From Ulota crispa (Eukaryota; Streptophyta; Bryopsida; Orthotrichales; Orthotrichaceae): 64,000 bases of DNA. Under the pieces are notes generated by a model, which made no database searches, was not told the DNA's origin, and saw only the letters and a program-made list of their open reading frames with translations. Below are positions 35,401-46,400 of the stretch, piece by piece; within the stretch, counting starts at the first letter, position 1, and each line of letters begins with the position of its first letter. The position numbers and the translations under genes are program-made. The stretch is taken from assembly GCA_963920765.1 (NCBI GenBank), contig OY987249.1, positions 21,097,111-21,161,110 of the forward strand. The letters are read 5' to 3'.

Positions 35401-38400
35401 TGACATCTTACTAGATATGTTTCTGTAGTGCAGCTGATTTAATGTTTTGAATGGTTGTATTGTTAACAACAAGAATGGTCAAACACATGGCTGAAAGGGT
35501 GGGCATGGTCAGGTCACTAATTAGTGCAGTGGCGCCCAAAATTGCACATCGCATGCAATGGGTAGTATTGTGGAGAAAATGTCACCTACACTAGGATTTC
35601 AATTACGTATAAGCATGTGTTTGTGGCATTGATTTCTTTGAAAATACAGTCACCAGTTCCATTTTTCAGGGAATTACTATAGGTACTATATTGAAGCCAA
35701 CAAAAAGTACTTGATAATAATCATAATAAATAAAAAGGGCAATTCCACCAAAATGAAAAGAGAGGAGTGAACTTCTAAAGCAGACAAGACTTCCGCCTCT
35801 AACATAAGGCTAGCCTCTAATATTCCAATATTAAGGCTCAAAGGTCGGATGAGTGAGATTCCTTGATCCTTGAAGAAAGCCACGCTACACAAAAAAGACA
35901 CCATATTATTTGTTTAGGACAAATGGTTTCAAAAGGTTTATCTATGCTTGCTGGAATCAATGTCTCATTTGAATGTTAGTGGAAAGTTAGCAACAACAAC
36001 AAGACTAAAAGCTTTTGTCCATAATAGGGTAATGCAATTCTCAAGTTACATGCACTCTTCTTAATAACACGTATTTGATTTCAACACAAGTCCCAAGATT
36101 AAGCAAAAGCACTAGCCTTTTTTTTTTTGGTTTTTGGCAAAAAGCCAAATTGGCTACATTGTATCTTGAACCGTTGCCCACATGTTGAGTACTTCATATC
36201 TATCAATGAATTGCGGTGGCGATAGTGGATTGTAGATATGGTGAATTGTAGATATGGTGAATTTGGCATAGTGTACTAAAAATTGGTGATAATTTCTGGC
36301 ATTAAGGGAATTTTTTTTATACTGAAGTGGCTATACTTCTCAAAATTGTTGAGTTCTCCAAGCACTAGAGACAATTTTATTCAAGCAAAAAGGGCAAAAT
36401 TTTAAAAAGAATGGTGTCATCTAGCACTTGGTAGATTTTTTTGTAAGAAAATGGACAATGTAGTTCCATGTTTGCAAATGTTAGAATATTCAAAAATATA
36501 AAAATTCATTCATGGAGGCAAGGTTGTCCAACAACTTGTAGCAATATAGCATCTAAGGTAAAATAAGAGATGTTGCACAATCTCTAGAAGTGGCAACAAC
36601 TACGGCCAAGGTTGAGGCTTTTTGGCCATGCCTTTAAAACCCTAAGCTATTGTTTGGCTAATTTTATTATATTTTCTTTAATTTTTCCTCATGTTTTTTT
36701 GCTTGCTTTTTTCAAAAGGTGCTTTTTGGGCCCATGGGGCCCAAAAAAAAGGGCTGAGAAGCACACGTATATTGGTTGAGATGGCTCATTGTGAGAAAAA
36801 TGAATGACGGTCTTGAGGTTAAGTCACTCAAGAAAGCACAAATTCACTTGGTGACAGTGTCCAAAGCGTCTAAGATTGTATTCTACCATGCCATAGTTGC
36901 TTGGTGGTACAAAGTAAGACATGGCTTCTCAAGTTTCTCCTTGGCTGTGCTCCAGAAACACAAAAGCCTGCTATCTGAAGTTAGCTGCACAAAACAAGGC
37001 TGCCATATATTTCTAATATTGAAAGCATTTGAGTAGTCCCAACTCATCAGAGTTCTTGTGAATTTTGGTTTCCAACATTGTCTTCCTAGAATTCAAAATC
37101 AACTGCACAACTTGACATTGCAAGATGTCTCCAATATAGATTTCATTTTACCAAAAAATGAGAATCAACAATTTATCATGGTACTTGAAAACTGTAGCAC
37201 AAAGTGGAATTGTACATCTTAGTAGGGATGTTGGTGCCATCTGTCTTGGCTAAACTTTGCACCTTTGTCCTCCTAAATGCTCTGCATCAAGCATAGATTG
37301 TTGCAGATCACGTTTTGCTTATCTGGCAGTATTATTGGACTTTGGAATTGTAGGTCAAAGACTTTTATATTTGTCATTATCATTGGAGAAGTAGATTGAA
37401 ATCCGCATGTTTTTGAAGGCAAAGTGAAATTCGTGGAGCAACATGAACATCTGTCCGAGTACTAGACTAATGGAGTTGGTGCCCTTATTGCTCATTCTCA
37501 CCGGGCTCTAAAATTTCTTACATAACTTCTTCTTCAAGTATTGGAATGAAGTAAAAATTAAATCTCGTTGTAAGTATTGAAATTCCCCACCTACAATAAA
37601 AGTTTCAAAAAGTCACATCAAGTAGTTTAGCTACAGGTACATGCCCAAAATCCATTTGTCCCTTGAGGGAACAATTAGGCCTTTAGAGGTTAAATGGATG
37701 AAAATTGACTTTCATACATCCAATAAATTGTCTTTTTGTCATCCATCAAAAAAAATGTTTGCATCTTTAAGGGTTAATAACACCCTCTACTCAAAGTTGC
37801 ACAAACAAGCAAAGTTTTTGCAAGTCAGTATTCAAGTGGTATAGATTAAAGGATCTAATTTTTAAAAAACAATGTGCTATGGAAGATTTAGGCAAATGAA
37901 CCATTCTAGGACATGTAGATAGACTATCTAAGCTATTAGTAGCAACAACAACAAAAAATAACTAAAAAGTTACAATTTGATTGATGTTTGGTTGTTCAAG
38001 AGCATATTTGTCATAAATACATGTGGATGTTCATATAACAAGCCAACAAGATTTTGGATTCTTCAAAGGTTGAGGTATTTTGGTCAAATCTAATATCTCC
38101 AAGCCGTGTCACTAGAAATGAGTCCAAATTGACACGGCCAAATTGACTAAATGTGTCAAAATGACTAAAATTGTTCAAAGTGACAAGATTTTATTCAAAT
38201 CAAGATGTCCAAACCTACAAACACTATCCAATTGGACAATGTTCCCTTGAAACTAATTCAAAAATCCAATAAATTGTATCTAATTTCCATAATAGGGTAC
38301 AAATGCCGGCCAATTGCATTAGCTGGGTAGTTCACAACATACAACATCTACAATTAATTAAAAAAACTCACATTGGCGACCTATAGGTTCAATTGTCAGT

Positions 38401-38559
38401 GACAGATTTACCTCATATTTGGAAGATGAAAGGACAACTTTAATGAACCTTATTAGATATCTCTTAATTTATAATTTGAATTGAATACAAAGGAGTGAGG
38501 ATGGAGACAAAAAGACAATTGAAATGAACCCCTTTGAATTTGTTTCAAATTTAAATTTG
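32411..38559. other. Long gene-free region
   Basis: About 6 kb with no recognisable gene, RNA or complete element. Inside it, 32740-32975 is an inverted fragment of family C (contains AACGCATTCCAAAGCACTTG and CAATGGGTGCTTTCACTTT). 'gtggattgtagatatggtgaattgtagatatggtgaatt' near 36225 is a short tandem duplication. 38100-38220 holds phrases like 'caaattgactaaatgtgtc' related to the repeat at 47265. Open frames at 33432-33677, 36776-37036 and 37641-37844 carry no domain I recognise. Confidence 0.5.
32740..32975 (-). repeat. Dispersed repeat family C, fragment
   Basis: The reverse complement matches 16870-17235 without the 150-bp interruption present there; it therefore serves as the empty-site comparison for that insertion. 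Confidence 0.75.
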
Positions 38560-38885
38560 AAATCTAAAAATACAATGAATATTGCATTTAGGTTGCTCCA
38601 CACAAATTTCTTGACATTTTACACTATTTAAATATTTACCTCTGCTACAATAATATTCATCAATAATTATTGCAATAAACAAATATTAAAAGGTCTAGCA
38701 ACAATAACAAAGCTCTAGAACAACAAAATAGCAGCTATTAAATTACTAGTCATGTGAAACTCCAGTTTCTAGAAAGTTACATGCACCTCCAAGTAGCCAA
38801 GTGGTGAGTCATGAGGTAGTTTTCTAATGTAAGGCAATCTAATTGTCAAGGCAACCAAAATGCAATATTAAGTGTAGAAGATGTA
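38560..38885 (+). repeat. Dispersed repeat family D, copy 2
   Basis: Same-orientation match to 8555-8875 (see that entry). A family B copy follows about 200 bp downstream. Confidence 0.8.
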
Positions 38886-39084
38886 TAGATTGACATGAAA
38901 AGATATATTTAATCAATAAGCCCCATTGGATAATTCTTGATTTGAACTGGCTGCATATGGAGGACATGGGCACATGGAAGACATGGGGACATAGGTGGCA
39001 TGGGTGCATAAGGTGCATGTGATGGATAGAAAGAAATTTAAAAATTATGCTCAAGCTTGCATTTATCTTGGTAAATGGGTTTAC

Positions 39085-39275
39085 AAGACTTGAATGATTA
39101 TAAAATTTGTGATTGGGTGAGGGGCCAAGGGGCAAAGTGATGAATATGGACGTTGGGTGTGAAAGAACATCTTTGGTGGAACCCACTCAATCTTTTTCCA
39201 ACTTGAATTTGAAATTGAGATATAAAAGGGGTAGGAAGGGAGATGAAGAGGCAAATTGATTTGAATCTAAAATTG
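39085..39275 (+). repeat. Dispersed repeat family B, copy 2
   Basis: Same-orientation match to 5814-6060, with GGGCCAAGGGGCAAAGTGAT identical. With D just upstream, D and B may be parts of one larger element whose other copy is split by later events. Confidence 0.8.
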
Positions 39276-39479
39276 AATGTGAATTTATATTATCCCATGG
39301 AATATTTTTTAATGCAAATTGAGGACATGCCATGGGGGCCATGGAGGGCACTTCTTTCTATAATAGTATTTTATGTGTTATCAAAAAAATACAAATAATG
39401 TGTTGATTTTTTTGCTCAATTGTTCATTTACAATTTGAGTTAAACAAAGCACAAATGATTGCAAAGAATTCATAGATTG

Positions 39480-40325
39480 CCCTCCACCAGAACGGCGGGT
39501 GCATAGATAAACTATCTATCTATCTATTTTTATAATAGCCTTATACCATTAGTTGGGTAGTTGGGTGTCAAAACAATAGAATGTAAGGTGGTTGACAAAC
39601 TAATTAATGACCAAATTTTCTATAACCAAATTTTCTACCTTACTACTGGCATTGGATGGGAGGCCATGGGCATGAGATGGGATGGGTCATGTGCATGGGA
39701 TGGGATGGGTCATGTGCATGGGATGAGATGGGTCATGGGCATGGAATGGAATGGATCGTGGGCATGGAATGGAATGGATCGTGGGCATGGATGGAATGGG
39801 ATGGGTCAAGGACATGGATGGGATGGATCATGGGCATGGAATGGGATAGGTCATGGACATGGAAGGGGTAGATCATGGGCATGGAACAAGATGGATCATG
39901 TGCATGGAACGGGATGGGTCATGGGCATGGACTAGGATGGATCATGGGCATGGAATACAATGGATTGTAAGCATGTGCAAGATGGGTCATGGATATGCAA
40001 GAGGTGGGTCATGAGTATGGGATGGGATGGGTCCATGAGCATGGATTAGAATGGATGAGATGAGTCACATGCACGGGATGGGATGGGTCGTGATGGGTCA
40101 TGGGCATGGGTGGGAAGGGTCATAGATATGGAAGAGGTGGATCATGAGCATGGAATGGAATGGATCCATGAGCATGGGATGGGATGGATCCATGAGCATA
40201 GAATGGAAGAATTCAGATTAATGTTAATTTTTTTGCAAGTACCTCTTCTTGTGATGGCCTTCCGCCAAAATGGTGGGTACACGGGTCCACTAATAGTCTT
40301 GTATTATAATAGAGAAGATGCAATA
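39480..40325 (+). repeat. G-rich ~23-bp minisatellite with hairpin-bearing flanks
   Basis: 39650-40215 consists of imperfect 20-25 bp units built from GGGATGGGTCATGGGCATGG and variants (GAATGGATCGTGGGCATGGA). Both flanks carry a similar short hairpin: CCACCAGAACGGCGGGTGCA (39484) and CCGCCAAAATGGTGGGTACA (40262), each followed within about 60 bp by TTATAATAG. A TATC microsatellite lies at about 39510-39528. The + frames across the array are open (G/W/M/H-rich) only because of the repeat. The flanking hairpins raise the possibility of a Helitron-like or other small element that amplified the array; not proven. Confidence 0.7.
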
Positions 40326-42180
40326 CAAGTTTAGCTTTATCTTGCTTCCATAGTGAAACCATATCAAACAATGTAATCACACAAAATTTGTGTTATTTAC
40401 TAATCTTTCTATCAATCAATTTACTATTTCAAATCAACTCAGCTCTCTACAATAGTGTCTACAAATTCTGCTAAACTCAAGAAACTTCTATCTATTTCAT
40501 TAGAGCTATCAAAAAACATGACAAAAACTCAATTTTTTTAGCCCTCTTTAGCCCAAGAAAACTATATTTTTTTGAATTATTGCTCTACAAAATTTTGAGG
40601 CCAATCTTAAGACAAAAGCAGCCGTGTTATTATTTGAGATAAGGATTCTTGTACAAGTAGACCTTCATGGGCCCTCCACAATAACACACAACCACATAGA
40701 GTCCTTATTACATTTGGTTCATCTTGTTGGTTCTTGATGAAAAGCCACATGTGAGGAAGTTTGGATAAGACCATACTTAAAAGGACAAGCCAAAGATGCA
40801 ATGCTAATACACTGCCTTTGAAGTTTATGTCAAAAAAATTGTTTACTAATATGGAACTAACAACCAATGTAGAGAACCATTTGCATTGATATCAAGAATC
40901 TTTTGTAGCAAGAATGCTCTAAATAATGGTACAATGGATTTCATTTTTGAAGAAGAATACATTAATTCAAGGCACATGTGGAAAAGGGTACAAAGTAATT
41001 TGTGATGAAACTTTAATTGTTTACACAAAACCGAACAATTATTTTGGTGTATTGGGTTTGCTATGTTGATGTTACAAATGTACCCTAAACTTAATTCCAC
41101 GACACATGTGAAGAGATGGTGAAACCAATTTCAGCAAAACAAGATGTTCATACAGCAATTGCACAATTATTAGTGTATCTGCTGTGTAATTAATGAGGAG
41201 AGGAGGTCGTGGTTACAATTTGCAAGTGCCTTGGAGGCAACATGATGATCCAATTTTGGTAATATTTTTGCACTTTTTCTCAAATTTTATTTTTGAACAA
41301 TACATATTGTAGATGTTTCTCAAATTTCATGATTTAATGTAAACTTCCATGCTCACTTGGAGTCACAAAACTCATAAACAACAGACAAGTTTGCAAAAGG
41401 ACAAACCCATTTACAAGTTGATTTTTGCTTTTCCAATTCTAAGTTCAACATGGTTGCAGTTATTGTTGAGATGCTTTAGCTCATACAAAAGCTCATGTAT
41501 TATTCAAAAATGGTTGTTATTAAATTTAGATTGTTTTAGGGAACATTTCAAAGATATTCTTTTGCAAAAAAAAATATGATCCATTGCCAATGTCATACAA
41601 TTTGATCTTTGGCTATAGAAGCCATTGTACATAAGCTTCTTTGCAAATCATAGGAAACTCTCTATATACCTCCCTTTGGAAAATGAAGAGAATTTTCTAC
41701 AATTTGTGATGTTGCTTATCTCATGCCAAATGCACTTTTGTTAAAAACATAAGCACATTTGAGAAACTTGGCTTCACAATTTCTAGAAAACATCCAAAAT
41801 ACTCAATCTCCAATACGGAGACCAACAAAATACACTCTTTTCCAAAATCAGCACTTGATAAATTTTCATATAAATAATTCCAAGGCTCAAAAAATATCAA
41901 ATTGAAGGCGTTCAATCATGCAAACGCAACAAGTAAATAGTGTCAACACCCAAGTGCCAAATCAGCTTTCTCCATATAGGGAATTTTTTTGAAACTATCA
42001 AAGAACTTTAGAATCTACAAAAACTTCATTGCATCTAAGACAAATAACAAACATTTTTCTCAAAACATCAAAATCACCGGTTCTAAAAGTTTCTTGAAAT
42101 CCTTTAAAATAACTTAGGCAAATTGATAGAGTACTTTTGACAAGCTTGGTTTAGAGTTCAAACCTTTTATTGAAAAGGAA
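40326..42180. other. Gene-free stretch
   Basis: No gene or bounded element recognised on either strand. Confidence 0.45.
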
Positions 42181-42184
42181 AAAT

Positions 42185-42470
42185 TTGATGGATATCCCTC
42201 AAGTTTGCAATATTTGTATGGATGCCCTTGGTTTTTGAGAAATTGTACAAATATCCTTGGACCATAATTTCAAGCGTGTGTTATGTTGTGGATAGTCATT
42301 TCCTTCTCCCTTTATATGCATGTTGCTTGTATCTTATTCTATTACACTCCCTCCTTCAACATTGATCATGAAAGAAGTAGTGTGCACAACAGAATCAATA
42401 CTTGAAAATTATGATACAAGGATACTTGTACAATTTATAAAAAACCAGAGGCATCTATACAAACATTACG
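42185..42470 (+). repeat. Dispersed repeat shared with the RPL15 intron
   Basis: Contains 'ggatatccctcaagtttgcaat', 'tgtacaaatatccttggacc', 'ttcaagcgtgtgttatgttgtg' and 'acactccctccttcaacattg', each with a close counterpart in order at 19510-19700. Same orientation in both places. Confidence 0.75.
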
Positions 42471-43360
42471 GGATAGTCACACCTTCTTTGTTCCATTCTT
42501 GATCTTTGGAGAATGGTGTCAAGGCAGCCTATCCGGGCTAATTCTTTGAAGATTGAGAATTTTTTCACTTCACCTCTGGAGGTGAAGAATGGAGTGGAAA
42601 AATCTCCACACATTAATTTTTTACCCATTTTTGTCTTGTCTTCATCCTACTTAGTTTTTGCTTATCCTTATTTTTTCATTTTTAGGAGTAGTTTTTTTGT
42701 TCTTAGAAGTTACTCCTCATACCTACACTTTAGATTTTCTTACTTTAATCATTATCCATTCTCCATTCTCTATTCTCCATTCTTCACTAATCACAAAAGG
42801 GGTGTCCCACCTTCTTTTATGGAGAAGTATTCCCATTTACCCTATTTTCACTCCACCACATCTCATTACGGGTAGTCACGGCACTTTCTTTGCTGCTTGG
42901 AGAGAATGAGAATGCAAGAGTGTTGCGTTGCTGGTGGCTGCCAGGCTTCAATTTAGTTGATCACACTAAACTTCTCACCAGCCTATTCTTCTCATCCGGA
43001 GGTAAAAAATGGAGTGGAGAATAAGTTAGCATATGAACTTTCTACCATGGTCTGTTTGTTTTCCCAGCTCTTGAATTGCTTTTCATCCTAGCTCTTTTTG
43101 CTCCTCCAATCACTAGCCGTGCTGCCTTTCTCTAAGTAAACCATTTTCCATTTTCCATTCTCCATTCTCCATCACAAACAAATGGAATGTCACAACATCT
43201 TCACTAACAACAAGCTCCTATTGGCTCCTACTTTCATTCAGCCAATTCTCAATCTCCATTTTCTTTTCATTCTTTGAGAAGCCGTGACTATCCCTTTTGT
43301 TCAACAAAGTTTTATTCTTGGAAAAGGTGTGACTGCCCTATTGCAAATTCCAAAGGTGTC
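42465..43360. repeat. Nested inverted-repeat (foldback) cluster
   Basis: Outer arms: GGGATAGTCACACCTTCTTT (42471) against the reverse complement of GGAAAAGGTGTGACTGCCCT (43319). Inner arms: CGGGTAGTCACGGCACTTTC (42869) against GAAGCCGTGACTATCCCTTT (43278). Between them are 'ccattctccattctc'-type runs (42748-42790 and 43140-43175) and two versions of a 'ggaggtgaagaatggagtgga' segment (42578 and 42999). It looks like two related foldback elements nested or duplicated directly upstream of the protease's second exon, inside its presumed first intron or promoter. Confidence 0.65.
42513..42581 (+). CDS. Candidate first coding exon of the aspartic protease (tentative)
   Basis: An ATG at 42513 opens 23 codons (MVSRQPIRANSLKIENFFTS...) ending exactly before a GTGAAG donor in phase 0, the phase needed to join the acceptor at 43434. 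The product would give a short cytosolic tail ahead of the membrane anchor. Against it: the segment lies inside the foldback cluster and a similar sequence recurs near 43000, so it may be element-derived. Presented only as one possibility. Confidence 0.2.
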
Positions 43361-43434
43361 CATCAGATTTTTTCTTTTAAAAATATTTCTACTTTTTATT
43401 TATTTCTTTTTGCAATTGGCATGTTTGTTTGCAG

Positions 43435-46400
43435 AGTTCCACGTCCTTTGAACAATTGGAAGGTCAGAAATTCAGATTAGTAATTGCCCTTGTGGGGTTT
43501 AGCACTGCCATCTTCATTTTTGTATGGAATTCCAGTCGCGTTGTATTTAGAAGTGACTTTCCACCAAGGACGTCGCCAGGACTTATGTTTCCCTTGTACA
43601 CTCATAATTACATTCAGTCTCCAAATGGGAGCCAAGATGAGACATGGCACCAGGGCAATGTAGCAAATGGTAGGAGACGTAGGACATTATCACATCTGTT
43701 ATTTGAACTCAAATTTGAAAGCAGACTTGGAAGGTGAGCCATGAGTCTAATTTTTTTGTCAAAATATTAAAGATCACCTATAAAAGTGTATTTAGGGCTA
43801 TATAATTGTTCATTATAAATGTTCATCTCTTAAAAAAGTTGCTATTTTTAAATCTCTTCCATTGATTTCAAAATCAGAATTGGTTCTTGCACACAAATCT
43901 TGGCTCACTGCTCATGGGTGTACTATTTTACACTCACAAAATAGCATTATCTGGCTCTAGCTTAACCCACTTTTACTATTATGTGCTTGGGTAACTCTAA
44001 AAACTTTGGAAATTGTCCAACCCGGTGAATAGGGAGATCCAAAAAACTTTAGAAAGTCAAGCAAATGAAATGTCAAAAAAATTGGTTGAAATATTAGTCA
44101 TCTAATAAAAATTGGATTAAACTTTTGGGAAATGTTTAATTATAATCAGTACCCTAAAGAAAGTCTACATACTCCTCTTTTAAGGCATTCAAAGAAGTTT
44201 GCTTAATACAAAACATAATTGACATTTTATCCTCAAATTTTTTGTATGTGATCCTCATGCAATCTTGATCAAGCATACCAAACTCAAGATACTAAAAACT
44301 ATTTTCCTATTTTTGGTAAATTATTTTGTGTCAAAATCATGATTTTACAAGAAAGTTGATTAAAAAACATTGGCAATGAATTTTTGAGATTTGACTGCCT
44401 AGATATGCTGGAGACATCCATATGCATATCTTTCTTCCAAGCAAACATTTCCAAACCAATTCGAAAAGAACTCTAAAAAGAATTTATTGTTAGAGTGATC
44501 ATAACCAAATTTAGTAAAATATATACTTCTTCATGAAATTAGTGTTTTGGCAAAATAAGCATACCATCATGTGTAAAGGTACAAACTTTAATTACAAGGT
44601 ATGAGTCTTTTGCCAAAAACTAATTTTCATGAAGAAATATGTATTTTACAAAATTTGGTCATAATTGCCCTAACATGAAGTTACTTTTAGAAATTTTTTT
44701 AGAAAACTTTGCTTGAAATAAAGATGTGCATATGGATGTCTCCAACATATCCATGCAGTCAAATCTCAAAAATTCATTGCCAATGTTTTTAATCAACTTT
44801 CTTGTTAAACTATGATTTTAACACAAAACAAGTTGCCAACAATAGGATTTTGGTATTAAGTGACTAAAATTTAGTATGCTTGATCATGATTGCACAAGGA
44901 TCACACACAAAAGATCTGAGGATAAAATGCCAATTATATTTTGTATGAAGCAAACTTCTTTGAATGCGTTAAAAGGGGAGTATGTAGACTTTCTTTTGGA
45001 TATTGTACAGTAAACTAATTTATTAAAAAAACAACACTATAAGGCCTACTTTACCTTTTCATGGGATTATCAAGACAAGAAGATTTTTTGTCTAATTTTA
45101 GACCTTAAAAAAAAAGATGTCAAATGTAATACAATTTTTTTCATATTTTTTGAAGTATTATTGTCACTGATGAATTTTCAATAGATTTGTAGTAGGCACC
45201 TATTTGTGACTTGTAGGTCTCTTAAAAATTGTTTACTTGCAACTTGTAATGAGATGAGGTAAAACCAAATATGATTGGCTTCTGCAATAAAGTACATTTT
45301 TTCTTTTATTCATTCAATGGATAACATAGGTTCATTAAAAGACCACTTCATATCCATTATTTAGCTAATTATAGGGACGCTTTTGGAGAGAGGTTGCAAT
45401 TTGAGCATATACCTAATACATGCACTATTTTAAGCATGAATGGATATAATTGGTCATAAATGAAAATTGTATGACTTTTTCGAAGAAACTCAAAACCTCC
45501 TAAGACGTTGCTCAAGCCTATTTTGAATGATGTTGAAAGTACCACTAAGTATGTTTATGGTGCCCTCTAACATGCAAGAGAAACAATGACAACTTTTGCA
45601 CATTGGCATATGTTCATGAGGAAAAATGCAAGTGATTGTAAAAAATTTGAAGGTGTAATGAATCAATAGTGAAATTTGGAATTTGAGTGTTGAGGGATAC
45701 TATAAATGAAACTTGGATGAATCCAAAATTCATTTCATGCATTTTGAGAAAATATTTTCATGACATCAAAATGTTATTGTTAAAAAAAAGGGTAAATTGA
45801 AAGGAATTTTATTACAACTTGTTTCATTGCAAAGCCGCCTATTTCCATAGTATCAAAAATGTGTATTCATTTGTTGAAATGGTCACTAGCTCCACAAAAT
45901 TGTCACCTATGTACTATTCATCAATTTGGATATTTCGTGGTTCAAGTTTTCATTCAAAAGTAGAGGGTTGACATTTAGTTTGAGTCAGTAGTAGGTAAAT
46001 CTTACTTCATTGAAACTTTTTTACAAACTAAAGCGAGAGAAATGAAGTTAGAATGTAAGTCATTGTATGCAATTGGAACTAAAAAATAAAAAGTTGAGTC
46101 ATTAAGTGATATAGATTTTGAAGCTTTTAATGTGAAATATGCTTTTTCATTAAGTAGCATCACTTATGCAAGGCAACTATTGCTTGCTCTAGATTAAGAG
46201 CTGAAAATAGTATTGGAGCTCAAAACAATTGAAATCATTGCCATTTGTTGGTTAATTTTCTAAAATCAACTCTAAGGCGATTGTGTGTAAGAATAATGGT
46301 CAAAGTTTTGAAAATTATATCTAATGCTCAAAAAAATAAGAGTTGACAAAATCACAATTCCAAAATTTGGTCAACCAAGGAATGGAAGGCACATATGTTG

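Noticed and set aside
39561-39935. 124-codon + frame rich in Gly, Trp, Met and His
   Set aside because: Product of the G-rich minisatellite; the overlapping frame is equally open and reads similarly.
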